A DNA stretch of 64,000 nt from Acidovorax sp. Leaf160 (lineage in GTDB: Bacteria; Pseudomonadota; Gammaproteobacteria; Burkholderiales; Burkholderiaceae_C): positions 147,755 to 211,754 of the forward strand of contig NZ_LMOV01000001.1 in the NCBI RefSeq assembly GCF_001424265.1, written 5' to 3'. Below, piece after piece: positions 18,605 through 27,587 of this stretch. Numbering within the stretch: position 1 is the stretch's first letter; every line of letters starts with the position of its first letter. The position numbers and the translations under genes are program-made. The notes under the pieces were generated by a model. It was not told the origin of the DNA, did no database searches, and saw only the letters and a program-made list of their open reading frames with translations.

Positions 18605-18724
18605 CCCCCCTGAAGGCGCTGCGCGCCTTCCCCCCGCTCTCACCCCGCGCGTGGGAGGGGGCGCCGCCGGTGGCCGGGCTAGGCCCGTTCCACGGCGTCT
18701 GCTGGCTTGGCCTGCGTCGCAGCC
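18605..18724 (+). repeat. Second dispersed element (about 120 bp, hairpin-rich), copy 1
   Basis: GC-rich stretch starting CCCCTGAAGGCGCTGCGCGC and ending CTGGCTTGGCCTGCGTCGC. It shares order and long runs, including CTGGCTTGGCCTGC and GGCC near GTTCC, with a minus-strand copy at 30644-30768. Each contains nested inverted repeats. It lies after the stop of the second dioxygenase gene. Confidence 0.6.
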
Positions 18725-18783
18725 TTTCCAACGATGAGGCCGCGGGCGTGCCAGCCATGGCTCCCCACGGGGGAAATGAGTGA

Positions 18784-18847
18784 TTGCTATTGAATTCGTA
18801 GCTGCTGATGCTTGACAGATAAGCGCTGCAGGCACTTTTGACTTGGA
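18784..18847 (+). repeat. Dispersed palindrome-headed element, intergenic copy A
   Basis: Head TTGCTATTGAATTCGTAGC (imperfect inverted repeat), then a centre with CTTGACAGATAAG, then tail AAGCGCTGCAGGCACTTTTG. It is the clearest copy in the window and serves as the reference for the others. It ends about 25 bp before the start of the binding-protein gene. Confidence 0.75.
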
Positions 18848-18869
18848 AATCTTTCGAAGGAGCTTTGAT

Positions 18870-19931
18870 ATGTCACCCACCACTGCCGCCACGGCTTCTG
18901 CACTGCGCCGCATCTTCCTGGGCAAGGCCGCCGCCATCGCCACGATGGCCGGCCTGCTGGCCACCGGGCTGGCCACGCCGCTGGCCGCCCACGCCGAAGA
19001 AGGCAAGCTGCGCATCGCCCAGCAGTTCGGCATCGTCTATCTGCTGCTGAACGTGGCGCAGGACCAGAAGCTGATCGAAAAGCACGGCAAGGCCGCCGGA
19101 CTCGATATCCAGGTGGATTTCCTGCAGCTGTCGGGCGGCTCGGCGGTGAACGATGCGCTGCTTTCGGGCAACATCGACATCGCGGGCGCCGGCGTGGGCC
19201 CGCTCTTCACGCTGTGGGACCGCACGCGGGGCCGGCAGAACGTCAAGGGCGTGGCATCGCTGGGCAACTTTCCGTATTACTTGGTCAGCAACAACCCGGC
19301 GGTGAAGACGATTGCCGACTTCACCGAGAAGGACCGCATCGCCCTGCCGGCGGTGGGCGTGTCGGTGCAGTCGCGCGTGCTGCAGTTCGCCTCCGCCAAG
19401 CTCTGGGGCGACAAGGAATTCAACCGGCTCGACAGGCTGCAGGTGGCCGTGCCGCACCCGGATGCGGCGGCAGCCATCATCAAGGGCGGCACCGAGATCA
19501 CCGGCCACTTCGGCAACCCGCCGTTCCAGGAACAGGAGCTGGCCGGCAATCCCAAGGCCCGCATCGTGCTCAATTCCTACGACGTGCTGGGCGGCCCCGC
19601 TTCGGCCACGGTGCTCTACGCCACCGAGAAATTCCGCAAGGAGAGCCCCAGGACCTACCAGGCCTTCCTGGCCGGGTTGAACGAGGCGGCCCAGTTCGTA
19701 TCGGCGAATCCCGAGAAGGCGGCTGACATCTACCTGAAGGTGACCGGCGCCAAGACCGACCGCGCCCTGCTGCTCAAGATCATCCAGAACCCCGAGGTGC
19801 AGTTCAAGGTGGAGCCCCAGAACACGCTGGGCCTGGGCCAGTTCCTGCAGCGCGTGGGCGCCATCAAGCACAAGCCCGAATCGCTCAAGGACTACTTCTT
19901 CGACGACCCGCTCACCGCGCGCGGCAGTTGA
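18870..19931 (+). CDS. Sulfonate/nitrate/taurine-type ABC importer binding protein
   Basis: A 353-residue SsuA/TauA-like periplasmic binding protein. The N-terminus has a basic region and a hydrophobic stretch ending LAAHAEEG, a probable signal cleavage site near residue 45. The mature protein begins KLRIAQQFGIVYLLLNV and contains the ligand-pocket segments LSGGSAVNDALLSGNIDIAGAG and PFQEQELAG. The ATG at 18870 is chosen for GAAGGAG seven bases upstream. It is followed by its ATPase and permease. The exact ligand is unknown. Confidence 0.9.
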   Translation: MSPTTAATASALRRIFLGKAAAIATMAGLLATGLATPLAAHAEEGKLRIAQQFGIVYLLLNVAQDQKLIEKHGKAAGLDIQVDFLQLSGGSAVNDALLSGNIDIAGAGVGPLFTLWDRTRGRQNVKGVASLGNFPYYLVSNNPAVKTIADFTEKDRIALPAVGVSVQSRVLQFASAKLWGDKEFNRLDRLQVAVPHPDAAAAIIKGGTEITGHFGNPPFQEQELAGNPKARIVLNSYDVLGGPASATVLYATEKFRKESPRTYQAFLAGLNEAAQFVSANPEKAADIYLKVTGAKTDRALLLKIIQNPEVQFKVEPQNTLGLGQFLQRVGAIKHKPESLKDYFFDDPLTARGS

Positions 19932-19977
19932 GACCTGAAGAACGACCAACCGAACGACCGAACGAACGGAGGCAGCC

Positions 19978-20985
19978 ATGCTGACGATGCAACGACTCGC
20001 GCCCATGTCCGCCGGCCTGCTGGAGCGGGTGCAGGAAGAAGTGGGGCCCTATGCCGGCTGGCCGGACGACGCCGCGGCCCTGCCTGCCCCGGCGGCCGCG
20101 GGCCTGCCGGTCGGCGCGGCCCAGCCCCTCTTGCGCGTGGACGGCGTCAGCATCGACTACCGCACGCCCCGGCGCGCCGTGCGCGCCACGCACCGCGTCA
20201 GCTTCGACGTGCACCCCGCCGACCGGCTGGTGCTGCTGGGCGCATCGGGCTGCGGCAAATCGACGCTGCTCAAGGCCATCGCCGGATTCATCGCACCCAG
20301 CGAAGGGCGCATCCTGCTGGACGGCCAGTCGGTGACGAAGCCCGGGCCCGACCGGGTCGTGGTGTTCCAGGAATTCGACCAGTTGCCGCCCTGGAAGACC
20401 GTGCGCGACAACGTCATGTTCCCGCTGCTGGCCTCGCGCCGCGTGGGGCGGGCCGAAGCCGCCGAGCGGGCGGCGCTGTACCTGGAGAAAGTGGGGCTGG
20501 CGCCCTTTGCCGACGTGCACCCCCACCAGCTCTCGGGCGGCATGAAGCAGCGCGTGGCGATCGCCCGGGCGCTGGCCATGCAGCCCCAGGTGCTGCTGAT
20601 GGACGAGCCCTTCGCCGCGCTGGACGCGCTCACGCGGCGGCGCATGCAGGAAGAGCTGCTGGCGCTGTGGGACGAGTTCCGTTTCACGCTGATCTTCGTC
20701 ACGCACTCGATCGAAGAGGCGCTGGTGGTGGGCAACCGCGTGGCCATCCTCTCGCCCCACCCGGGGCGGCTGCGGGCCGAGATCAACAGCCACCAGTTCG
20801 GCCTGCACAGCCTGGGCGGCGCCGAATTCCAGTCCACCGCGCAGCGCATCCACCGCCTGTTGTTCGACGAGCCTGCGGGCGAGGGCGGCCACGGCGCGGG
20901 TGCGCCCGGCTCGGTCGCGGCCGATGCCGCGCAGCTGGCGCAGCGCCCGTCCGCCGCCTCGCTGCCTTTCCGGATCGCCATATGA
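19978..20985 (+). CDS. Sulfonate/nitrate/taurine-type ABC importer ATP-binding subunit
   Basis: A 335-residue SsuB/TauB-like ATPase. Walker A GASGCGKST, Q-loop FQEFDQLPPW, signature LSGGMKQRVAIARAL, Walker B VLLMDEPFAALD and H-loop FVTHSIEEALVVGNRV are all present. It is longer than usual: about 45 residues precede the nucleotide-binding domain and a Gly/Ala-rich tail of about 45 residues follows it. Its stop overlaps the permease start (ATGA), so the two are translationally coupled. Confidence 0.92.
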   Translation: MLTMQRLAPMSAGLLERVQEEVGPYAGWPDDAAALPAPAAAGLPVGAAQPLLRVDGVSIDYRTPRRAVRATHRVSFDVHPADRLVLLGASGCGKSTLLKAIAGFIAPSEGRILLDGQSVTKPGPDRVVVFQEFDQLPPWKTVRDNVMFPLLASRRVGRAEAAERAALYLEKVGLAPFADVHPHQLSGGMKQRVAIARALAMQPQVLLMDEPFAALDALTRRRMQEELLALWDEFRFTLIFVTHSIEEALVVGNRVAILSPHPGRLRAEINSHQFGLHSLGGAEFQSTAQRIHRLLFDEPAGEGGHGAGAPGSVAADAAQLAQRPSAASLPFRIAI

Positions 20986-21905
20986 GCCGCACCACCTTGC
21001 CTTCTTCCTATGCAACGGCCCCGGCAGGTGCCGCGCCCGCCGCCCGCGTGCCGCCGGTGCGGCCCGAGGTGGAGCACACGCTGCCGCCGCTCACTGGCGT
21101 CGCGCCCGAACGCCCGCTGCCCTGGGCCACCCGCGTCTGGCAGCAGGGCACCGTGCGGCGCCTTGCCATCCTCGTCGTGCTGGCCGCGCTCTGGGAAGTG
21201 GCGGCCCGCTGGCAGAACAACGACCTGCTGCTGCCCACCTTCCTGCAGACCGCACGGGCGCTGGGCGAAGGCATCGCGTCGGGTGAGCTGCTGGGCAAGG
21301 CCGCCATCTCGCTCGGCGTGCTGCTCAAGGGCTACCTCGCCGGCATCGCGGGCGCCTTCGTACTGACCACGCTGGCCGTCTCCACCCGGTTCGGGCGCGA
21401 TTTGCTCTCCACCCTCACCTCCATGTTCAACCCGCTGCCGGCCATCGCCCTGCTGCCGCTGGCGCTGCTGTGGTTCGGGCTGGGGCAGGGCAGCCTGGTG
21501 TTCGTGCTGATCCATTCGGTGCTGTGGCCGCTGGCGCTCAACACCTACGCCGGGTTCCAGGCAGTACCCGAGACCCTGCGCATGGCCGGGCGCAACTACG
21601 GGCTCACCGGCATCCGCTACGTGCTGCAGATCCTTGTGCCGGCCGCGCTGCCGTCCATTCTCTCGGGCCTGAAGATCGGCTGGGCCTTCGCCTGGCGCAC
21701 CCTCATCGCGGCCGAGCTGGTGTTCGGTGCCTCGTCGGGCCAGGGCGGCCTTGGTTGGTACATCTTCCAGAACCGCAACGAGCTCTACACCGACAAGGTG
21801 TTCGCCGGCCTGGCGCTGGTCATCATCATCGGCCTGCTGGTGGAGAGCCTGGGCTTCCAGACGCTGGAACGGCTGACGGTGCGGCGCTGGGGCGTGCAGC
21901 GCTGA
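20982..21905 (+). CDS. Sulfonate/nitrate/taurine-type ABC importer permease
   Basis: A 307-residue SsuC/TauC-like inner-membrane permease. After a Pro/Ala-rich cytoplasmic N-terminus of about 50 residues come six predicted helices; the coupling loop (LRMAGRNYGLTGIRYVLQIL, the EAA-equivalent) and the following LVPAALPSILSGLKIGW match the family. Its ATG overlaps the ATPase stop by four bases. It completes the dioxygenase-binding protein-ATPase-permease cluster. A GGCTGC-GCGA-GCAGCC hairpin lies at 21935-21950, just after the gene, without a T-run. Confidence 0.92.
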   Translation: MSRTTLPSSYATAPAGAAPAARVPPVRPEVEHTLPPLTGVAPERPLPWATRVWQQGTVRRLAILVVLAALWEVAARWQNNDLLLPTFLQTARALGEGIASGELLGKAAISLGVLLKGYLAGIAGAFVLTTLAVSTRFGRDLLSTLTSMFNPLPAIALLPLALLWFGLGQGSLVFVLIHSVLWPLALNTYAGFQAVPETLRMAGRNYGLTGIRYVLQILVPAALPSILSGLKIGWAFAWRTLIAAELVFGASSGQGGLGWYIFQNRNELYTDKVFAGLALVIIIGLLVESLGFQTLERLTVRRWGVQR

Positions 21906-22000
21906 GAACGCCGCGCGGTTGCCCGGTCGGTCAGGGCTGCGCGAGCAGCCGCTGGCCCGTCCCGCAGGCGGCTGGCCGGGGCTGCGCCGCCGCGCTGCTC

Positions 22001-22537
22001 TCAGTGACCGGCCGCGAGTGCCGCGTCCAGCTGCTGCAGGCTCTGGACGGTCTGCACCGCTGCGCGTGCGGCTTCGGCGCCCTTCTGGACGAAATGGCGC
22101 CGGAAATAGTCGCGGTGCTCGGAATGCTCGTGGAAGTTGTGGGGCGTGAGCACCACCGACAGCACCGGCACGTCGGTGTCGATCTGCACGTCCATCAGCG
22201 CGCTCACGACCGCCTGGGCGACGAAATCGTGGCGGTAGATGCCGCCATCGACGACCAGCGCGCAGCCGGCGATGGCGGCGTACCGGCCCGAGCGCGCCAG
22301 GCGCTTGGCATGCAGCGGGATCTCGAAGGCGCCGGGCACCTTGAAAACATCCACCTGGTCGGAAGGAATGCCCAGCGCGGCCAGTTCGGCCAAGAAGCCC
22401 GCCTGGGCTTCGCCCACGATCTCGGCGTGCCATGAGGCTGCGATGAACGCATAGCGCTTGCCTGCGCCCCCGGGGGGTGGGCTGGCATCGCTGCTGGGGG
22501 AAAGAACGGAGAAAGGAAGGTCTTGGAGCTGACTCAT
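22001..22537 (-). CDS. ribH2: 6,7-dimethyl-8-ribityllumazine synthase, type II (RibH2-like)
   Basis: Lumazine synthase condenses 5-amino-6-ribitylamino-uracil with dihydroxybutanone phosphate, the step before riboflavin. The 178-residue sequence (FIAASWHAEIVGEA, VPGAFEIPLHAKRLA, GGIYRHDFVAQAV, VPVLSVVLTPHNFHE) resembles the decameric type II enzymes known from Brucella and rhizobia more than the icosahedral RibH. It stands alone, away from other riboflavin genes, and is preceded by an FMN riboswitch on the same strand, an arrangement also described for ribH2. A first RibH is therefore expected elsewhere in the genome. Confidence 0.88.
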   Translation of the reverse strand: MSQLQDLPFSVLSPSSDASPPPGGAGKRYAFIAASWHAEIVGEAQAGFLAELAALGIPSDQVDVFKVPGAFEIPLHAKRLARSGRYAAIAGCALVVDGGIYRHDFVAQAVVSALMDVQIDTDVPVLSVVLTPHNFHEHSEHRDYFRRHFVQKGAEAARAAVQTVQSLQQLDAALAAGH

Positions 22538-22659
22538 GGTTGCCTACGGATGCCGCAGCTGCGGCGGATGGACCAGAATCAGGGCGCACGATCCCTCAGC
22601 GCGCCGACGACGCCGCAACCATCCCGGAGGACGTGCGGACACCCATGGCACCTGGCAGG

Positions 22660-22830
22660 TTCGCGCTCTCTTGCATCCGGACTGTGACCGTCGGCCCCGG
22701 AATCACACCGGGTCTGCTGACCCCGCCGGCGCAGACGGCTAGCGGGCGCTCGCGGGCTCGTGCGGATGGAGGAAGCCTCCGTTCGCCATGACCGCCGGTG
22801 GGGAATTCCACCCCGCCCTGAGAACGCTTT
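22660..22830 (-). promoter_or_regulatory. FMN riboswitch (RFN element) in the ribH2 leader
   Basis: Read on the minus strand, the conserved RFN blocks follow in order: TTCTCAGGG, GGGGTGGAATTCCCC, ACCGGCGGT, a variable GC-rich arm, GATTCCGGGGCCGACGGTCA, and CAGTCCGGATG followed by CAAGAGAGCG. This is a complete aptamer ending about 125 bases before the ribH2 start. FMN binding normally represses the downstream riboflavin gene. No clear terminator with a T-run was seen between aptamer and gene, so translational control is more likely. The rest of the gap, 22831-23069, shows nothing I can assign. Confidence 0.92.
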
Positions 22831-23069
22831 TCCGGCCTCCTGCGCGAAACGAAATCGCGTCGGTAGGCCGGAGCGGCAATTCTAGGCCACGGGCCCAGGT
22901 GGATGCGGTGGTGGTGTCTTGTCCACGTCGGGTGCTGCAGCTTCTCCTTCCGGTGGCTACGAGCCTGGGTCTCGCCCGTCATGGTTTCGACCTCCACCCG
23001 CTGAGCGGGAAGGCATTGCGCGGCAGCGTCCGGCCCCGGGTCGACTCTCGCCCCACCTACACTCCCCGC

Positions 23070-23264
23070 ATGCTGCGCTGGTTTATCGTCGTCTTCCTGG
23101 CCCTCATGTGCATCAGCTGGCTGTCGCCGCTGTTGCGGCGGATCGGGTTCGGGCGGCTGCCGGGGGATTTCCGGTTCCGGCTGGGCGGGCGCGACTGGGA
23201 TGTGCCGCTGGCGTCCACGCTGCTGCTGAGCTTCGTCGCCAGCCTGATCGCCAAGTGGATCTGA
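23070..23264 (+). CDS. DUF2905-family small membrane protein
   Basis: A 64-residue protein with two hydrophobic segments: about residues 3-20 (WFIVVFLALMCISWLSPLL) and 44-60 (PLASTLLLSFVASLIAKWI). Between them is LRRIGFGRLPGDFRF, the diagnostic centre of DUF2905. The function is unknown. The ATG at 23070 fits the usual family length; there is no strong ribosome site. It diverges from the riboswitch-controlled ribH2 gene. Confidence 0.82.
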   Translation: MLRWFIVVFLALMCISWLSPLLRRIGFGRLPGDFRFRLGGRDWDVPLASTLLLSFVASLIAKWI

Positions 23265-23413
23265 GCGGGCAGGGCGGCCAGCCGCAAGTCGAGCGCCCCG
23301 GCCGCTACGTCAGTGGGCTTTCCGGAAGGTGCTCTGGGCGGATGGCCGGGTGCTGCCCTGCTGCAACGGCCATGCCGGCCCGGCGTGGTGCCACCGCACG
23401 GGGCCCCGGCGCC

Positions 23414-24826
23414 TCAGGACCGTATCGCCAGGTGGCTGCGGTCGTCGTCCTCGCCAGCATCGGCCAGCGCGGCCAGATAGGTCTTGCGCCACCAGTGCAC
23501 GTCGTGTTCGCGGATGCGTTCCATCAGCCGCTGGTGCCGGCGCTGGCGTTCGGCCAAGGGCATCTGCAGCGCGGTCTGGATGCTGTCGGCCATGCCCTGC
23601 GTGTCGTACGGGTTGACCAGCAGGGCTTCCTTCATCTGCTCGGCCGCGCCTGCGAAGCGCGACAGCACCAGCACGCCCGGGTCTTCGGGGTCCTGCGCGG
23701 CCACGTATTCCTTGGCGACTAGGTTCATGCCGTCGCGCAACGGCGTGACCAGGCCCACGGCGGCGGCGCGGCACAGGCCCGGCACGCGCTTGCGCGCCAC
23801 GGTGCGGTGGATGTAGCGCAGCGGCATCCAGTCCAGGTCGCCGAAGTCGCCGTTCACGGCGCCGCACAGGCCCTCCAGCTCGGTGCGCAGGTCGGCATAG
23901 GCATTCACGCTGTCGCGCGAGGGCGAGGCGATCATGATCATCGTCGCGCTGTGCTGGTTCTCCGGGTAGCGCGACAGCAGCTCGCGGAAGGCGCGCACGC
24001 GCTGCGGAATGCCCTTGGAGTAGTCGAGCCGGTCCACGCCCAGCAGCAGGCGGCGGCGGGAATATTCCTCGCGCATGGCGGTGAAGGTGTCCATCGCCTC
24101 GGGGGCCTCGGTCAGCCGCGTGAATTCGTCCACGTCGATGCCGATGGGAAACGCCGCCACCTGCACCGTGGCGCCGAAGGCGCGCAGGCGCTGGGCGCCG
24201 ACCGACTGTGCGTCGGCCTCCTTGTCGAGGTAGCGGATGAAGTGGGCGACGTCGGCCTCGCTCTGCAGGCCCACCAGGTCATAGGCGAAGAAGGAGCGCA
24301 TCAGCCATTCGTGCTGCGGGATGGCCGCCATGATGAGCGGCGGCGGCACGGGAATGTGCAGGAAGAACCCGATCTTCTGGCGGCAGCCCAGCGCACGCAG
24401 CTCCGCCGCCAGCGGGATGAGGTGGTAGTCGTGCACCCAGATGGTGTCGTCTTCCTTCAAGAGCGGCAGCAGCTTGCGCGCGAACATCTGGTTCACGCGC
24501 CGGTAGCCGGCGATGTAGCCCGCGTTGAAGTCGGCCAGGTCGAGCCGGTAGTGGAAGACGGGCCACAGCACGCTGTTGCTGTAGCCGTAGTAGTAGCTGT
24601 CGTGGTCCTCGCGGCACAGGTCCACCGTGGCCAGCGTCACGTTGCCGGCCTGGCGGGTGTGCAGCGTGCCCTCGCCGGGCAGGCCGTCCTCGGTGACGGT
24701 GCCGCTCCAGCCGAACCAGAGGCCGCCGGTCTGGTTGAGCGTTTCGCCCAGCGCCACGGCCAGGCCACCGGCGGCGGGCTTGCGGGGGTCGGCCAGGCGG
24801 TTGGAGATGACGACGAGGCGGCTCAT
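23414..24826 (-). CDS. otsA: Trehalose-6-phosphate synthase OtsA
   Basis: GT20 glycosyltransferase that joins UDP-glucose and glucose-6-phosphate to trehalose-6-phosphate, 470 residues. Visible motifs: N-terminal [10 protein letters not shown] with the GGLAVAL loop, FWFGWSG-like [10 protein letters not shown], the [10 protein letters not shown] segment, the [14 protein letters not shown] motif that contacts phosphate, and [18 protein letters not shown] near the end. The start at 24826 overlaps the stop of the upstream GH15 gene by four bases (ATGA). It is the last gene of the otsB-GH15-otsA operon used for osmotic and desiccation tolerance. Confidence 0.96.
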   Translation of the reverse strand: MSRLVVISNRLADPRKPAAGGLAVALGETLNQTGGLWFGWSGTVTEDGLPGEGTLHTRQAGNVTLATVDLCREDHDSYYYGYSNSVLWPVFHYRLDLADFNAGYIAGYRRVNQMFARKLLPLLKEDDTIWVHDYHLIPLAAELRALGCRQKIGFFLHIPVPPPLIMAAIPQHEWLMRSFFAYDLVGLQSEADVAHFIRYLDKEADAQSVGAQRLRAFGATVQVAAFPIGIDVDEFTRLTEAPEAMDTFTAMREEYSRRRLLLGVDRLDYSKGIPQRVRAFRELLSRYPENQHSATMIMIASPSRDSVNAYADLRTELEGLCGAVNGDFGDLDWMPLRYIHRTVARKRVPGLCRAAAVGLVTPLRDGMNLVAKEYVAAQDPEDPGVLVLSRFAGAAEQMKEALLVNPYDTQGMADSIQTALQMPLAERQRRHQRLMERIREHDVHWWRKTYLAALADAGEDDDRSHLAIRS

Positions 24827-26775
24827 ATGACGGTGTCCCAGGGGGCGGAAAGGCGCATGGCGGCGTTGATGATGCCGACCATGGAATAGGTCTGCGGGAA
24901 GTTGCCCCACATCTCGCCGGTCTCGGCGTGCGTGTCTTCCGACAGCAGGCCCAGCGGATTGCGGGCGGCCAGCATGGCCTCGAAGATCTCGCGCGCCTGG
25001 CTGCGGCGGCCGATGCGCGCGAGGGCGTCGATGCGCCAGAAGGTGCAGATGTTGAAGGCCGTGTCGGGCTTGCCGAAGTCGTCGGCCGCCTCGTAGCGGC
25101 GCATGTAGGGGCCGTCGCAGAGCGACACCTCCATCGCGTCCACCGTGCTGACGAAGCGCGGGTCGCGCGGGTCGATCAGGCCCACCTCGGCCATCAGCAA
25201 GACGCTGGCGTCCAGCTCATGGCCGCCGAAGCTCTCTGCGAAGGCCTGGCGCTTGTCGCTCCAGGAACGGGTGAGGATCTCTTCGCGCATGCGGCTGGCG
25301 TGCGCCCCCCAGTGGTCTGCGCGGTCGGGCAACCCCAGCTTGGCGGCGATCTTTGCCAGCCGGTCGCAGGCCGCCCAGCTCATCAGCGCGGACGAGGTGT
25401 GCACCCGGGCGCGGGTGCGCAGCTCCCACATGCCCGCGTCGGGCGTGCCGTAGACGCGCACGGCCAGCTCGCCGATCTGTTCCATGCGCGTGAACTCGGC
25501 TTCGCCCGCCGGGTGCAGCAGGCGCTTGTCGTGGAAGGCCTGGGCGGCGCCCAGGATGATGTTGCCGTACACGTCGTGCTGGAAGTGCTCGGCCGCTTGG
25601 TTGCCCACGCGCACCGGGCCCATGCCGCGATAGCCCTTGAGGTGGGGCACGAAGAATTCGGGCAGCTCGCGCTCCAGTCCGATGCCGTAGAGCGGCTGGA
25701 TGTGGCCCTCGCTGGCCTCGGCCACCACGCTGCTCAGCCAGCGCAGGTAGTCCTCCATGGTCGCCGTTTCCGACAGGCTGTTGAGCGCGCGCACCACGAA
25801 GAAGGCATCGCGCAGCCAGCAGAAACGGTAGTCCCAGTTGCGGCCGCTGTGGGCCGATTCGGGAATGCTGGTGGTCATGGCCGCGACGATGGCGCCCGTG
25901 TCTTCGTAGAGCGAGAGCTTGAGGGTGATGGCCGCGCGGATCACCGCTTCCTGCCATTCCAGCGGCAGCGCCAGCCGCTGCGTCCACTGCCGCCAGTAGG
26001 CCACGGTGTCCTGCTCGTACGAGCGCGCCGTGTCGGCGATGCCGGCGGGCAGGGCCTCGTCCGCGCCCAGCAGGAAGTTGTATTCGCGGGACAGCACGAA
26101 GGGCTGGCCCGACAGCACGTGCGACACCGGCGCATCGGTGTTGAGCCGCAGCGTCAGCGCCGCGCCGACGAAGCGCACGTGGTTGCTGCCGCGCGTGATC
26201 TCCGGCTGCTCGCTGCCCCAGCCGTAGCGCACGTTGGCGGTCACGCGGATGCGGGGCGAGCCCTTGACCGGCCGCACGCGCCGCACCAGCAGCATGGGGC
26301 GGAAGAAGCGCGAGCGGGCGTAGAAGCGCGGCGCGAAGTCGGTGATCTCGATGCTGTTGCCGGCCTGGTCGGTGAGCTGGGTGCGCAGCACGGCCGTGTT
26401 CGGCTCATACCACTGGCGGCTTTCGACCTGGTTCTCCAGCTCGATGGCGAAGCGGCTGCCTTCCTCGCCCGGCTGGATCAGCGCGTTGAAGACCGGGTCG
26501 CCGTCGAAGCGCGGCATGCACGACCAGACGATCTGGCCCTGCGCGTCCACCAGCGCGCTGATGGAGCAGTTGCCGATCATGCCGAGCTGGAGCGAGCCCT
26601 CGATGGGCGGCGCGAAGGTGGCCGGCCGCGCCATGGGCTGGACGGGCAGGCCGCGCATGGCATCGGCCAGCGGCAGCGCGGGCTCGCCCAGGGCGCGGGC
26701 GTCCGCCGTCGTCGGCGGCTGCGAGGGCGAGGAAGCGCTTGCGGGCGCGGAGTCTTCGGGGGGCGTGGTCGTCAT
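24823..26775 (-). CDS. Glycoside hydrolase family 15 protein (glucoamylase/trehalase-like)
   Basis: A 650-residue GH15-type protein. An N-terminal beta-rich domain (LGMIGNCSISALVDAQGQIVW) precedes the alpha/alpha barrel, which carries the signature HSGRNWDYRFCWLRDA and the catalytic-Glu region ending in a short GNFPQTYSMVGIINAAMRL tail. Such proteins often lie with otsBA in proteobacteria and may act as trehalases or on other alpha-glucosides; no enzyme activity can be assigned from sequence. The first 45 residues are Ser/Ala/Pro-rich. It overlaps both neighbours by four bases, so the three genes are tightly coupled. Confidence 0.9.
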   Translation of the reverse strand: MTTTPPEDSAPASASSPSQPPTTADARALGEPALPLADAMRGLPVQPMARPATFAPPIEGSLQLGMIGNCSISALVDAQGQIVWSCMPRFDGDPVFNALIQPGEEGSRFAIELENQVESRQWYEPNTAVLRTQLTDQAGNSIEITDFAPRFYARSRFFRPMLLVRRVRPVKGSPRIRVTANVRYGWGSEQPEITRGSNHVRFVGAALTLRLNTDAPVSHVLSGQPFVLSREYNFLLGADEALPAGIADTARSYEQDTVAYWRQWTQRLALPLEWQEAVIRAAITLKLSLYEDTGAIVAAMTTSIPESAHSGRNWDYRFCWLRDAFFVVRALNSLSETATMEDYLRWLSSVVAEASEGHIQPLYGIGLERELPEFFVPHLKGYRGMGPVRVGNQAAEHFQHDVYGNIILGAAQAFHDKRLLHPAGEAEFTRMEQIGELAVRVYGTPDAGMWELRTRARVHTSSALMSWAACDRLAKIAAKLGLPDRADHWGAHASRMREEILTRSWSDKRQAFAESFGGHELDASVLLMAEVGLIDPRDPRFVSTVDAMEVSLCDGPYMRRYEAADDFGKPDTAFNICTFWRIDALARIGRRSQAREIFEAMLAARNPLGLLSEDTHAETGEMWGNFPQTYSMVGIINAAMRLSAPWDTVI

Positions 26776-27509
26776 GCGGGAAGTCCCTGGGGAGAGGCCA
26801 TCTGAAAAATCCATTCGCGCAGCTCGGTGGTGTCGGTGCAGCGGGCCTGGGCCTGGGTTTCGCCCGGCCCGACCTTGACGCCGATGCCGCCCAGCGCCCG
26901 CACGGCGGCGAAGCCGTGTTCATCGGTCACGTCGTCGCCCGCAAAGACGGGAATGCGGCCCTGGAACGGTGCATGGCGCATGAAGTCGGCAATGGCGCGG
27001 CCCTTGTTGGGGCCGGCGGGCTTGATCTCCAGCACGCACTTGCCCTGCAGCACCTCCAGGCCCGGCGCCTGGGCCAGCGCATGGTCGACGGCCGAGCGGC
27101 AGCGCGCTTCCAGCTCGGGCGCCTGTCGATAGTGCAGCGCGACGCCGGCGCTCTTGCGTTCCAGCACCAGCGCGGGGTGGCGGTCGAGCATGGGCTGCAG
27201 CACGCTCAGCACGGGCGCCAGGTCGGGTGCCGGCACGCCGCGTTGCACGCCGTCCGCCAGCCGGTACTGGGCGCCGTGTTCGGAGGCCAGCGGCAGCTGC
27301 AGCGGGCTCAGGAAGTGGTCGATGTCGGCGCGGGTGCGCCCGGTGGCGATGGCGAGGGCGCCGCCCAGGTAGCCGGAGAGGGTGCGCAATGCGGGCACCA
27401 CGCCGGGGTGGACCTGCACCGCATCGGGGTGCGAGGCGATATCGGCCAGCGTGCCGTCGAAGTCGAGAAAGAGCGCATGTCGCGCCGTCAGCAACGGGGG
27501 CTTTTGCAT
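26772..27509 (-). CDS. otsB: Trehalose-6-phosphate phosphatase OtsB
   Basis: HAD-superfamily phosphatase that releases trehalose from trehalose-6-phosphate, 245 residues. The nucleophile motif FLDFDGTLADIA is at residues 14-25, the second motif is in AIATGRTRADI, and the acidic motif is FAGDDVTDEHGF. It is the first gene of the operon and overlaps the GH15 gene by four bases. The coupling of synthase and phosphatase in one transcript is usual; the intervening hydrolase gene is a lineage feature. Confidence 0.95.
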   Translation of the reverse strand: MQKPPLLTARHALFLDFDGTLADIASHPDAVQVHPGVVPALRTLSGYLGGALAIATGRTRADIDHFLSPLQLPLASEHGAQYRLADGVQRGVPAPDLAPVLSVLQPMLDRHPALVLERKSAGVALHYRQAPELEARCRSAVDHALAQAPGLEVLQGKCVLEIKPAGPNKGRAIADFMRHAPFQGRIPVFAGDDVTDEHGFAAVRALGGIGVKVGPGETQAQARCTDTTELREWIFQMASPQGLPA

Positions 27510-27587
27510 CGGCGGAACCTTAGCAAAATGCTTGCCGCGGCCATGTAGGCCGGCGGCTACTGTCCAGGCAGCGGCGCGGTGCGGGCG

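Noticed and set aside
27110..27145. CGATAGTGCAGC in otsB considered as another copy of the dispersed element
   Set aside because: It encodes the normal VALHYRQAP stretch of OtsB and lacks the tail of the element.
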